The notes under the pieces are model-generated. The model made no database searches, was not told where the DNA came from, and was given only the letters and a program-made list of their open reading frames with translations. From Fibrobacter succinogenes (GTDB lineage: Bacteria > Fibrobacterota > Fibrobacteria > Fibrobacterales > Fibrobacteraceae), in assembly GCF_902779965.1 (NCBI RefSeq), contig NZ_CACZDK010000017.1, forward strand, positions 124,001-188,000: 64,000 nt of DNA, in the 5' to 3' direction. Positions 25,972 to 33,784 of this stretch are shown piece by piece. Positions within the stretch are counted from its first letter, which is position 1, and each line of letters begins with the position of its first letter. Both the position numbers and the translations under genes were made by a program.

Positions 25972-26007
25972 TCGGTCAAGATTGGCGTGACGTTTAACCC
26001 GCTTTAG
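25972..26007 (+). pseudogene. 3'-end remnant of a duplicated barrel gene
   Basis: TCGGTCAAGATTGGCGTGAC and the following TTTAACCCGCTTTAG repeat the last codons of the barrel gene (there GGCGTGACGTTTAACCCG at 24880-24897). In frame it reads SVKIGVTFNPL and stops, against IKAGVTFNPF in the intact gene. Only about 12 codons remain. Confidence 0.6.
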
Positions 26008-26014
26008 TTATGTA

Positions 26015-26632
26015 TCACGAAAATATAATTTTGTAGATTCCGGCAGCAGCGAAACAGAGCAGGATTCCGGCGTAGATTCCACCGAGCAAGTCGTCCGCCA
26101 TCACGCCCCAGGCTCCCGGAAATTTTTCAAATCGATGAATGCCGAGCGGTTTCAGGATGTCGAAGAAGCGAAACAGCCCGAATGCAATTGCTAGGAACCA
26201 TGGATGAAGGACTATTAAATTTGTCGGAAAGAATGCGAGTGCCATGAAAATCCCGCACACTTCGTCAATGACAATCCAGCCGGGATCTTCGGTGCCGGTA
26301 TCTTTCATCGCTTTTTTCACGAAGGGGATGGCCGCAAAAAAGACAAAAAGGGCGGCAGCAAGAAAGAACAAATTGATTAGAAGTCCACATTCTGTTTCGC
26401 CTATATGAAGAGGGACAAACAGTCTTTCCTTTCCGTTGAATAGATGGTCGGCTAGAACTGCCATGGGGTAGGCGACAATTGCTGCGGCTAGGCTTCCCAT
26501 GGTGCCGGGAGCTTTCGGTGACATCCCCGAGCCGAAAAACGTCACGACGAGTGTGGTGAACCAGTCCGTCTTGCGCCATTCGTGCGGAACGCGCTTCTTG
26601 CCATATTTTTCTTTAAGTTCTTGTTTGTTCAT
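26015..26632 (-). CDS. pgpA: Phosphatidylglycerophosphatase A
   Basis: 205 residues, membrane protein. Dephosphorylates phosphatidylglycerol phosphate in phospholipid synthesis. PgpA signature blocks are present in order: FGSGMSPKAPGTMGSLAA, DPGWIVIDEVCGIF, FGLFRFFDILKPLGI and GAWGVMADDLLGGIYAG, with the conserved acidic residues in IDEVCG and ADDLLGG. Length is close to the family norm with a slightly longer N-terminus and a loop near LFNGKERLFVP. Monocistronic; it reads away from hflX across a repeat-rich gap. Its product phosphatidylglycerol is the lipid donor for Lgt. Confidence 0.95.
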   Translation of the reverse strand: MNKQELKEKYGKKRVPHEWRKTDWFTTLVVTFFGSGMSPKAPGTMGSLAAAIVAYPMAVLADHLFNGKERLFVPLHIGETECGLLINLFFLAAALFVFFAAIPFVKKAMKDTGTEDPGWIVIDEVCGIFMALAFFPTNLIVLHPWFLAIAFGLFRFFDILKPLGIHRFEKFPGAWGVMADDLLGGIYAGILLCFAAAGIYKIIFS

Positions 26633-26637
26633 GATGA

Positions 26638-26854
26638 AGTGGTTGGTAAACAGTGGTTAGTGATTAGGGGGAATGGTCGTTAGTCGTTGGTTTTTAGGCT
26701 ATGGGGTATGGGCTATGGGCTCGTGGGCTATGGGCACGGAGCTAAAGCTCCTATGAGGTCGCTTCGCTTTGAGGTTGCCTTGCTTTGCAAGGCATTGAGC
26801 TCTTCTTATTACAATTGCCCATACCCCAGAGGCACAACGTGCCGACCTCACACC
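26638..26854. repeat. Multi-hairpin fold-back element downstream of hflX
   Basis: GGGGTATGGGC (26703-26713) and GCCCATACCCC (26817-26827) are perfect 11-bp inverted arms enclosing smaller hairpins: GGAGC-TAAA-GCTCC, GCCTTG-CTTTG-CAAGGC and GGCAC-AACG-TGCC. Direct repeats of GGCTATGGG also occur. The element fills the whole gap between hflX and pgpA. Confidence 0.75.
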
Positions 26855-28054
26855 TCATCCCCCTTCCTCCGGCGGCCACGGTGCTTCGGCGAGTTCCTTT
26901 TCTTTGGCTTCGGCGTCGGCGCGTTTTTCGTGCCAGCGTTCAAGCTGTTCCTTGAATGCGGCGCGGAGGCGTTCCATGCCGATGTTCTCCTTGGCGCTGA
27001 TTTGGATGGCGTCCGGGTAGTTTTGCAAGAGTTCCGTGCGGCGCGCTTCATCGGCGACTTCGACCTTGTTGAACACGCGGAGGCGAGGCGTGTCCTTGTC
27101 GATGATGCTTTCCAGCGTCTTGTGCGTGACTTCCAGATGCTCGCGGTAATCCGGGGCGCTCCCATCGACGACTTCCAGGATGCAGTCCGCGTGGGCGGCC
27201 ACGCCAAGCGTGCTCTTGAACGTTTCGATCAAGTTGTGGGGGAGCTTGCGGATGAATCCGACGGTATCGGAGAGGATGATGTTTTCGCCATCGAGGTATA
27301 GCTTTCGCGTGGTGCTGTCCAGCGTTGCAAAGAGTTTGTCTTCAACATACACATCGGCGCCTGTCAAGCGGTTCGTAAGTGTGGACTTGCCGGCGTTCGT
27401 GTAACCGACGATGCCCACTTGGAAAATGTCTGTGCGTTTGTCGGCTTGCTGCTCGCGGGCATCTTCGATTTTCTCCAGCTTTTTCTTGAGTTCCTGGATG
27501 CGCTTGCGGATCATGCGGCGGTCCGTTTCGAGCTGTGTTTCGCCCGGCCCCTTGGTGCCGATGCCGCCATTGTGCTGGCGGCAAAGGTGCGTCCACGCAC
27601 CGGTGAGACGCGGCATCATGTATTGCAATTGCGCCACTTCCACCATCAAGCGGCTTTCGGCGGTCACGGCGTGCTTCGCGAATATGTCGAGGATAAGCCC
27701 CGTGCGGTCGAGAACCTTGATTCCCGGCATTCGTTCTTCGAGATTGCGCACTTGCGAACCGGAAAGGTCATCGTCAAAGACGACCATCTTCGCGTTGTCT
27801 TCTTCGAGCGCGCGCTTGACTTCGTTCACTTTGCCTTCGCCAATGAGCGTTGCCGGGCTGAAGTTCTGCACGCGCTGCAAAAAGCTGCGCGTAACAAATG
27901 CCCCCGCTGTTTCTGCGAGTCGCCCCAATTCTGCGAGCTGCTCGCCTGCAAGCCAAGAACGAATTTTGGGTGTGGCGATTCCCACTAGAATGCAGCGTTC
28001 TTGTTCCTTCTTGTTCTCGACGGGATTGATGCCTTTTTTTCTCGGTTCTTCCAT
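26855..28054 (-). CDS. hflX: GTPase HflX
   Basis: 399 residues. A ribosome-associated GTPase that splits stalled or stressed 70S particles. N-terminal HflX domain: SFLQRVQNFSPATLIGEGK, VVFDDDLSGSQVRNLEERM, VLDRTGLILDIFAKHA. Then the glycine-rich linker signature (GGIGTKGPGETQLETDRR) and a coiled coil. The G domain shows G1 GYTNAGKST, G3 DTVGFIRKLP, G4 NKVE and G5 SAKENIG. The C-terminal tail is short and acidic. Length matches the family. The start is the only ATG in a good position; an ATATAT-rich stretch precedes it. Confidence 0.96.
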   Translation of the reverse strand: MEEPRKKGINPVENKKEQERCILVGIATPKIRSWLAGEQLAELGRLAETAGAFVTRSFLQRVQNFSPATLIGEGKVNEVKRALEEDNAKMVVFDDDLSGSQVRNLEERMPGIKVLDRTGLILDIFAKHAVTAESRLMVEVAQLQYMMPRLTGAWTHLCRQHNGGIGTKGPGETQLETDRRMIRKRIQELKKKLEKIEDAREQQADKRTDIFQVGIVGYTNAGKSTLTNRLTGADVYVEDKLFATLDSTTRKLYLDGENIILSDTVGFIRKLPHNLIETFKSTLGVAAHADCILEVVDGSAPDYREHLEVTHKTLESIIDKDTPRLRVFNKVEVADEARRTELLQNYPDAIQISAKENIGMERLRAAFKEQLERWHEKRADAEAKEKELAEAPWPPEEGG

Positions 28055-28326
28055 ATATACATGTATGTAATAAATTGTGTTAATAATATATCAAAAAATT
28101 AAATGAGCCTTTGGCGGCAAGAGTGTTTCTTCGCACTTTCTATAAAGAATCAATGTAATTGTAAGTTTACTTTTGAACAAACTGTTGAGAAAATCTCAAT
28201 GACTTTTAAAACGTTATTTAAAACTTTTTGAAAAAAATGAACCAATGGATATATTTATTTGTGTACAAATTTCTTATTTGTAATCTTTCTTTAAACGTGG
28301 GCTTTATCACTTTTAAAATTATATAC
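28055..28326. other. AT-rich intergenic region between divergent genes
   Basis: About 270 bases with no gene or clear repeat. It must hold the hflX promoter on the left and leads to a TAAATTTG element on the right. Confidence 0.5.
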
Positions 28327-28334
28327 TAAATTTG
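28327..28334 (+). promoter_or_regulatory. TAnnTTTG promoter element
   Basis: TAAATTTG, 25 bases before the ATG at 28360; AGGA lies between as ribosome site. Confidence 0.5.
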
Positions 28335-28359
28335 AAGGCTCAAAATAGGACGAGTGAGT

Positions 28360-29847
28360 ATGAGGAAAAATATTTGCCTTGGATTGGGGGCTACGCTTGC
28401 ATTTGCTGTAAGCGTGTATGCTCAAGAATATAAAATCAATAAAGTCGGAAGCAATGATGAACAGTCGTTCAATATTTTGCTGAATCAAATTGCAGTAACA
28501 CAAGCTGCTGCTGGTTCCTGGCTTGATATTTCGCCTGTTGTTCCTGAGGGGAAAGTTTTTAAGGGCTTTACCGTCTATGACGAATATGGAATGTTTCCGA
28601 ACCAGCAACGTGTTTCGACAACAACGAAAGAAGATACACGATTTTTGATGCCGAATCATGATGTTTACGTGAAGGCAACGTATGAATCATTGCGTTATTC
28701 TCTTGTTGTAAATAGTACAGATAACGGAAATGTTTTGATTTCGTTTAACGACCGCACTCGTGACCGTACAAAACCGGGAACGAAGGTGACTGTGACGCCA
28801 AATCCGTCGGACGGCTATACGGTTGAATCTATTGTTGTTTGCAAAAAACAAGACGCAAATGTATCGGTTGAATGTGTTAAGGATACGGACCGTACCGACG
28901 GAAGTTGCTCTTTTGATATGCCGAATTTTGACGTTCTGGTTTCGGCGAATTTCGTATCGCTTGCTGAACTTTCCAGTTCTAGCGCGGTGCTTGTATCTAG
29001 CAGTTCTCAGGAACCTTTGTCGAGTTCCAGTATTGTAGAGTCTAGTTCTAGCGTTGCTCCTGTCTCGAGTTCTGCTGTTGAATCTAGCTCCAGCGCTGTG
29101 GCGCCTGAGTCTTCTAGCAGCGCAGTTCCTTCATCGAGCAGCGTGGTTGCTTCGAGTTCCAGTGCCGTACAATCTAGCTCCAGCGAGACACCCGCATCTT
29201 CGAGCAGCGTGTTTGTATCAAGCTCTAGCGCAGTTCCTTCATCGAGCAGCGTGGTTGCTTCGAGTTCCAGTGCGGCGGTTTCGTCTTCTAGCGCTAAGCC
29301 CGCATCTTCGAGCAGCGTAAAAGTTTCAAGCTCCAGTGCGAAACCCGTTTCTTCGAGCAGTGCAAAGGCTGCCTCAAGTTCTAGCAAAAAGGCTTCTTCC
29401 TCTAGCGCAAAACCGGCCAGTTCTTCTTCCAAGCCGACCTCTAGCAGCGCCAAGTCTTCTTCTAGCATTGCAGATGTTGTTGTAGAAGCAGTGGCAACTG
29501 AAGAAGATTTGCCGAGTTGCACTGTAAAGCGCGAAAACATGACGTATTACGTTTCGACTCTTAAGGCTGTCTTTGTTTGCAAGGGCAGAATGTGGAACCG
29601 CTATAATCCGGGTCCGAATGCTCTCCCGATTGTTGCTTTTACGCCGAAGTTCTCTGCCGTTGTCAAAGGCCGCAGTCTGCAAGTCACCGGTGCGAAGGTT
29701 GGCGCTAATGTGGGCTTGTTCGATTTGCAGGGTCGTGTGATTTACAACGGACGCGCTGAATCGGCAAACTTCTCGATGAATGTGCCTCAGAGCGGTTCGT
29801 TCTTGCTCCGAGTTGGAACTCAGCAGAAAATTGTGAACATTCACTAA
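28360..29847 (+). CDS. Secreted polyserine-linker protein with InlB-like repeats and C-terminal sorting-type domain
   Basis: 495 residues from ATG 28360 (AGGA eight bases upstream; a GTG at 28354 is possible). Signal peptide ICLGLGATLAFAVSVYAQ. Residues about 40-205 contain two or three 'bacterial repeat' (Flg_new/InlB B-like) units: FTVYDEYGMFP ... MPNHDVYVKATYE and VTVTPNPSDGYTVES ... FDMPNFDVLVSANF. Residues about 208-370 are an unusually long Ser/Ala/Pro/Val linker (SSSSAV repeats). The end, LFDLQGRVIYNGR followed by SGSFLLRVGTQQKIVNIH, resembles a type A T9SS C-terminal sorting domain. Surface display or secretion is likely; the substrate or partner is unknown. Confidence 0.75.
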   Translation: MRKNICLGLGATLAFAVSVYAQEYKINKVGSNDEQSFNILLNQIAVTQAAAGSWLDISPVVPEGKVFKGFTVYDEYGMFPNQQRVSTTTKEDTRFLMPNHDVYVKATYESLRYSLVVNSTDNGNVLISFNDRTRDRTKPGTKVTVTPNPSDGYTVESIVVCKKQDANVSVECVKDTDRTDGSCSFDMPNFDVLVSANFVSLAELSSSSAVLVSSSSQEPLSSSSIVESSSSVAPVSSSAVESSSSAVAPESSSSAVPSSSSVVASSSSAVQSSSSETPASSSSVFVSSSSAVPSSSSVVASSSSAAVSSSSAKPASSSSVKVSSSSAKPVSSSSAKAASSSSKKASSSSAKPASSSSKPTSSSAKSSSSIADVVVEAVATEEDLPSCTVKRENMTYYVSTLKAVFVCKGRMWNRYNPGPNALPIVAFTPKFSAVVKGRSLQVTGAKVGANVGLFDLQGRVIYNGRAESANFSMNVPQSGSFLLRVGTQQKIVNIH

Positions 29848-29897
29848 TTTGCGTTAGATATATCGTTTCTTAAAACATTATATCGTTCCTTAAAAAT

Positions 29898-29930
29898 CAC
29901 CCTGGCCGCTGTGGCCGGGGTTCCTTTTTT
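29898..29930 (+). terminator. Rho-independent terminator
   Basis: ACCCTGGCC-GCTGT-GGCCGGGGT followed by TCCTTTTTT, 50 bases after the stop of the polyserine protein. Confidence 0.9.
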
Positions 29931-30006
29931 ATGGCTTTTATCTTTTTTTATGAGAAAATGAGTTGAATTTTTTTTATGCGCTCGATTATTATGTAAATTG
30001 AATTTT

Positions 30007-30672
30007 ATGATCAAGGGTTCGGTTAATAAACTTCTTCTTTGTGGTTTTATTGTGAGTACGGCGTTGTTGCTGTATTGTTTGAATGAATCTGATTTTTATT
30101 ATATCTATTCGACGAAATCACAAGAATTTGCAATCGCTTATCGTTTACCATCGTTGCATAACGTGAAGGTGCCGGCTTCGCCCGATTCTTCGTGGACTGA
30201 AGAGGAATGGAAAAAGCACGAAAAAAAGTTGGAAAAAGATATCTTTATCCGTTTTCTTGATTTAACTGGAGAAAGAAGTAAAGTTTATTCGTATCATCAG
30301 GATTCGAAAGATTCTTTAAAAAGTGAAATGACTTTATGTACTGAGGATTCTATTGTCGGATTTGTTCCTCGCTGCGTTACAAAAAAAATTCCAAGTAGGG
30401 TTCTTGATTCTTATTTGAGTGATTATCATCTAGAACTCTGTGAAATTCCTAGCGTTCGAAAAGTAAATTGGGCGAAAAATTTAATTGGATGTTTCTGGGA
30501 TTATCCGAATCCGTTTGGGTTTGGTGTGGAACGAGTTATTGTTGAAGCTTTATCTGACAATTCCTGCATGAACTTTATTCACATTGAAGTGGGCAATTAC
30601 AATAATTACATGGTGAAGCGTCTCTTAAAGACTTTTTATGAGTTGAGAGATGAAATGGAAGACGCGTGGTAA
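30007..30672 (+). CDS. Hypothetical membrane-anchored protein
   Basis: 221 residues from ATG 30007, family not recognised. One N-terminal hydrophobic helix (LLLCGFIVSTALLLYCL) anchors or exports it. The remainder is charged, with a helical stretch SWTEEEWKKHEKKLEKDIF and cysteines in TLCTEDS, PRCVTKK, LELCEIP and IGCFWDYP, consistent with a periplasmic domain. Codon use is AT-rich. It lies alone between a terminator and the glyS promoter. The N-terminal plan is loosely similar to the hypothetical protein at 24957-25907 (single anchor, Cys-containing ectodomain), but no direct homology is claimed. Confidence 0.55.
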   Translation: MIKGSVNKLLLCGFIVSTALLLYCLNESDFYYIYSTKSQEFAIAYRLPSLHNVKVPASPDSSWTEEEWKKHEKKLEKDIFIRFLDLTGERSKVYSYHQDSKDSLKSEMTLCTEDSIVGFVPRCVTKKIPSRVLDSYLSDYHLELCEIPSVRKVNWAKNLIGCFWDYPNPFGFGVERVIVEALSDNSCMNFIHIEVGNYNNYMVKRLLKTFYELRDEMEDAW

Positions 30673-30683
30673 TTTTATTTTTC

Positions 30684-30691
30684 TATCTTTG
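30684..30691 (+). promoter_or_regulatory. TAnnTTTG promoter element for glyS
   Basis: TATCTTTG, 75 bases before the glyS ATG, directly in front of a structured leader. Confidence 0.5.
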
Positions 30692-30759
30692 CCCCCGTCA
30701 GGGCCTATCATCCAGGTAGGTTCCTAGTCCGGCACGCTATAAGAGCCTGCCGATAAAGG
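30691..30759 (+). promoter_or_regulatory. Structured 5' leader of glyS
   Basis: Three short stem-loops follow each other: GCCC-CCGTCA-GGGC (30691-30704), CCTATC-ATCCA-GGTAGG (30704-30720) and CGGCA ... TGCCG (30730-30752). AGGA follows as ribosome site. No T-box consensus (such as the NNTGG bulge region) is evident. Confidence 0.45.
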
Positions 30760-30766
30760 ATATAAA

Positions 30767-32179
30767 ATGGCAAAGAAAGTCCAGGATGCCCTCAAGGACA
30801 TCATCTCCCTCTGCAAACGCCGCGGCTTCATTTTCCCCGGCTCCGAAATTTACGACGGCCTCGCCAATACTTGGGACTACGGTCCGTATGGCGTAGAACT
30901 CAAGCGCAACATTAAGAATCTCTGGTGGAAGAAGTTCGTCACCAGCCGCCACGATGTGCTTGGTCTCGATAGCTCTATTCTTTTGAACCCCCGCGTTTGG
31001 AAGGCTTCTGGCCACGTGGGTAACTTCTCTGACCCGCTCGTGGACTGCCTCGCTTGCCACGAACGTTTCCGCGCTGACCAGCTCCTCGAAGAAAAGCTCG
31101 GCGAAGGCTGCTGCGCTGGTAAGAATTTTGATGAAGTTCACCAGATGATGGTGGACAACAAGATCGAATGCCCGACTTGCGGCAAGACCGATTGGACAAA
31201 GCCGCGTGCTTTCAACCTCATGTTCCAGACTGAAATTGGTGTGATTGAAGGCGAAGGCAATAAGGTTTATCTTCGTCCGGAAACCGCTCAGGGTATCTTC
31301 GTGGACTTCCGCAACATCGTTGACAATGTCCGTCCGCGCATCCCGTTCGGTGTAGGCCAGATCGGTAAGTCTTTCCGTAACGAAATTACTCCGGGTAACT
31401 TCATCTTCCGTACTCGCGAATTCGAACAGATGGAACTTGAATTCTTCTGCGAACCGGGTACTGAACTCGACTGGTACAACTTCTGGCGTAAGTACTGCTT
31501 CGAATGGCTCGTGAACGATCTCGGCGTGAAGCGTGAAAAGCTCCGCCTTCGCGAACATGCCAAGGAAGAACTTTCTCACTACTCCAACGGCACCACCGAC
31601 GTCGAATACGAATTCCCGTTCGGCTGGGGCGAACTCTGGGGTATCGCTTCTCGTACGAACTACGACCTCACGCAGCACCAGAACGAATCCAAGGTCAAGC
31701 AGGAATACATCGACCCGGTCCAGAACAAGCGCTACATCCCGTACGTTGTTGAACCGTCTCTCGGTGTGGAACGTTTGCTCCTCGTGCTTCTCTGCAACGC
31801 TTATGAAGTCGAAAAGCTCGAAAACGACGAACGCACTGTGCTCCACTTCGATCCGAAGGTTGCTCCGGTCAAGGTCGCCGTGCTCCCGCTCGTGAAGAAG
31901 GGCAAGGTCAAGGAAAAGGCCGAAGAACTTTACCAGAAACTCCTCAACCGTTGGAACGTGGAATACGACGAAACGCAGTCCATCGGTAAGCGTTACCGCC
32001 GTCAGGACGAACTCGGCACGCCGTTCTGCGTGACCGTTGACTTCGACACTGTTGGCGAGGGTGAATCCGATCCGGCAAAGCTCGGCTACGTGACGGTTCG
32101 CGAACGCGACTCCATGAAGCAGGAACTCGTCGCTATCGATAACCTCGAAGCTTACCTCTTCGAAAAGCTCGGCTGCTAA
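30767..32179 (+). CDS. glyS: Glycine--tRNA ligase (single-chain, alpha2 type)
   Basis: 470 residues, class II synthetase charging tRNA-Gly. It is the eukaryote/archaea-like single-subunit type, not the alpha2-beta2 GlyQ/GlyS type. Class II motifs: N-terminal CKRRGFIFPGSEIYDGLANTW (quoted in part: RRGFIFPGSEIY), DYGPYGVELKRNIK, motif 2 as GKSFRNEITPGNFIFRTREF, and motif 3 as EPSLGVERLLLVLL. A cysteine pair CLACHERF/CPTCGKTDW is an insertion that may bind zinc. The C-terminal anticodon-binding domain starts at about 370 (VAPVKVAVLPL). Codon use is strongly biased to C-ending codons, as expected for a highly expressed gene. Confidence 0.96.
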   Translation: MAKKVQDALKDIISLCKRRGFIFPGSEIYDGLANTWDYGPYGVELKRNIKNLWWKKFVTSRHDVLGLDSSILLNPRVWKASGHVGNFSDPLVDCLACHERFRADQLLEEKLGEGCCAGKNFDEVHQMMVDNKIECPTCGKTDWTKPRAFNLMFQTEIGVIEGEGNKVYLRPETAQGIFVDFRNIVDNVRPRIPFGVGQIGKSFRNEITPGNFIFRTREFEQMELEFFCEPGTELDWYNFWRKYCFEWLVNDLGVKREKLRLREHAKEELSHYSNGTTDVEYEFPFGWGELWGIASRTNYDLTQHQNESKVKQEYIDPVQNKRYIPYVVEPSLGVERLLLVLLCNAYEVEKLENDERTVLHFDPKVAPVKVAVLPLVKKGKVKEKAEELYQKLLNRWNVEYDETQSIGKRYRRQDELGTPFCVTVDFDTVGEGESDPAKLGYVTVRERDSMKQELVAIDNLEAYLFEKLGC

Positions 32180-32262
32180 GCGCGGCGATGCCGCGCAGTG
32201 GTTAGTGGCTAGTGATTAGTGGTTAGAATTTATAATCGCGGCGGAGCCGCCCTGTTTACTAA
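32180..32262. repeat. GC hairpins and TTAGTGG repeat after glyS
   Basis: GCGCGGC-GAT-GCCGCGC (32180-32196) starts right at the glyS stop. It is followed by AGTGGTTAGTGGCTAGTGAT-type direct repeats, also present at 26650, and by GGCGGAGCCGCC (32240-32251). Confidence 0.7.
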
Positions 32263-32272
32263 TTACTGAAAA

Positions 32273-32297
32273 GAATCCGTTCGCGGGTTCTTTTTTT
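32273..32297 (+). terminator. Rho-independent terminator with UUCG loop
   Basis: GAATCCG-TTCG-CGGGTTC followed by seven T. It ends the glyS transcript. Confidence 0.9.
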
Positions 32298-32434
32298 ATT
32301 TGTGTGTAAAATAAAAGTTGCTGAATTTTAGTTCTGTTTGACTCAAAGTAATGTAAATCTAAGAATAGAAATAAAAAGATATGCAAACTCTTATAGTGAT
32401 AATGTGGCTTTAGGTTTTTCAATGAGGTGCGCTT

Positions 32435-33394
32435 ATGAATAAGAAAATCTTGACTCTTGCATTATCTTCCTTTTTATTTGTCGCTTGTGGCGAATCTTCT
32501 AATGCAAGCGACTCGTTTAATGCAAATTCTGTTGAAGCTGGTAATTCTAGTTCGTCTGAAAAAGATTTAGTTCTTGATGACTCGGTACTTTTGGAGTGTG
32601 AAAAATCTTTGCCAAGTCCTTTTGGTGATGATTTGACTAAATCTCAAAAAACGTCGAAAGATACAGTTTGTTTCTATGAAGACTTTGTTGTAAAAGATAC
32701 CATTTGTTGTTTTGGTGAAGTAGGTACGTATCTGTTGAAAGGCGAAAATGGCAAATTTATAAATGTAAGTTCAGATTTTGGGATTGCTTTCAAATATGAT
32801 ACGTTGTTCGCTTCAATTGAACCATCCACAGTTCATCGCTGTATGGCTACTGTCGGAAATGAACGTTATAGGGCTGTCAAAATAGGTTCACAGACTTGGC
32901 TTTCTGAAAATGCTGGGGGAGAGGGACGTTGCTTAAATGATGACGACGAAAATTGCAAGTTGTTTGGTTCGTTGAAGCCTTATGATGAAGCGGAAAAAAT
33001 TTGTTCTGGGGATTATCGTTTGCCAACAAGTGTTGATGTCGAAAAATTGATGCAATCTGTAGGCGCCAAAGTTGAAATTTCATATACTAGGGATATATGT
33101 GGTGAAATTCCTAGTGAAACACGTTATTACGATGTCCCTTTATTTGTAGATACTCAAGATTCTTCAAAAAATGATAATATCTATGAATTTTCATTCAAAG
33201 TGGAAGGCGGAACATATGATCATAATTTTGAAGGTAAACAAGCCTATTTGACTGATAAAACATGCTTCTTTTTACAATCTGACGAAAAAAACAATTTTCG
33301 GATGGCGTTTTGCTATGATGTCAAGAAAAAATATGCTGTTGTAACAGAGATTGCAAAAGATGCTGAAGTTTATGTACGTTGCATCATGAAATAG
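32435..33394 (+). CDS. FISUMP-domain lipoprotein
   Basis: 319 residues. Lipoprotein signal peptide with lipobox LFVACGES, then a Ser/Asn-rich linker (SNASDSFNANSVE). The FISUMP part starts near residue 140: GNERYRAVKIGSQTWLSENA, where the family usually has 'YKTVKIGSQTWMAENL'. It continues with CKLFGSLKPYDEAEKIC and DYRLPTSVDVEKLM and ends VYVRCIMK. Compared with the family consensus the central C-P-x-G-W-R-L-P block is shortened to CSGDYRLPT, and the WSST block before the end is missing, so this copy is diverged. Cell-surface location inferred. GAGGTG precedes the start. Confidence 0.82.
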   Translation: MNKKILTLALSSFLFVACGESSNASDSFNANSVEAGNSSSSEKDLVLDDSVLLECEKSLPSPFGDDLTKSQKTSKDTVCFYEDFVVKDTICCFGEVGTYLLKGENGKFINVSSDFGIAFKYDTLFASIEPSTVHRCMATVGNERYRAVKIGSQTWLSENAGGEGRCLNDDDENCKLFGSLKPYDEAEKICSGDYRLPTSVDVEKLMQSVGAKVEISYTRDICGEIPSETRYYDVPLFVDTQDSSKNDNIYEFSFKVEGGTYDHNFEGKQAYLTDKTCFFLQSDEKNNFRMAFCYDVKKKYAVVTEIAKDAEVYVRCIMK

Positions 33395-33454
33395 TTCCTT
33401 TTTTGAATAATTTCTACTGAAATTTTTTATTTTGTATTACATAGGAGGATTCTT

Positions 33455-33784
33455 ATGTATTACTTGATGCTTTTGCTTGCGATTGTCTGCGAAACGGCGG
33501 GCACGACTCTGCTAAAAATGTCGGAAGAGTTTACGCGCGTTGTTCCGAGCGTTGCGTCGCTCATCTGCTATGTGGCATCGCTTTATTTCTTGAGTGTATG
33601 CCTCAAGGTGATTCCTGTGGCTGTTGCGTATGCGACTTGGTCTGCGCTGGGGGTTGCCTTAATTACTATAATTGGTATTGTTGTGTTTAAGCAGGTGCCC
33701 GATATTGGAGCTTACGTAGGCTTGCTGCTGATTGTATCGGGCGTCGTGGTGCTAAACCTGTTTTCAAAAATGGATGTGCATTGA
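33455..33784 (+). CDS. Small multidrug resistance (SMR) family transporter
   Basis: 109 residues with four membrane helices. The essential TM1 glutamate is E13 (LLAIVCETAGTTLLKMSEEF); TM3-TM4 follow as YATWSALGVALITIIGIVVF and GAYVGLLLIVSGVVVLNL. SMR proteins work as antiparallel or dual-topology dimers and exchange protons for guanidinium, quaternary ammonium or other cations. A strong AGGAGG site precedes the ATG. Its stop overlaps the start of the expansin-like lipoprotein gene (TGATG), so the two are coupled. The substrate (drug, polyamine or guanidinium) cannot be told from sequence. Confidence 0.92.
   Translation: MYYLMLLLAIVCETAGTTLLKMSEEFTRVVPSVASLICYVASLYFLSVCLKVIPVAVAYATWSALGVALITIIGIVVFKQVPDIGAYVGLLLIVSGVVVLNLFSKMDVH

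Noticed and set aside
29000-29470. Tandem Ser-codon DNA as a possible CRISPR or minisatellite
   Set aside because: The units vary in length and codon and stay in frame; this is a protein-level polyserine linker, not a DNA repeat array.
30691-30766. T-box or tRNA-like element before glyS
   Set aside because: Stems are present, but no T-box sequence, specifier loop or tRNA cloverleaf could be drawn.
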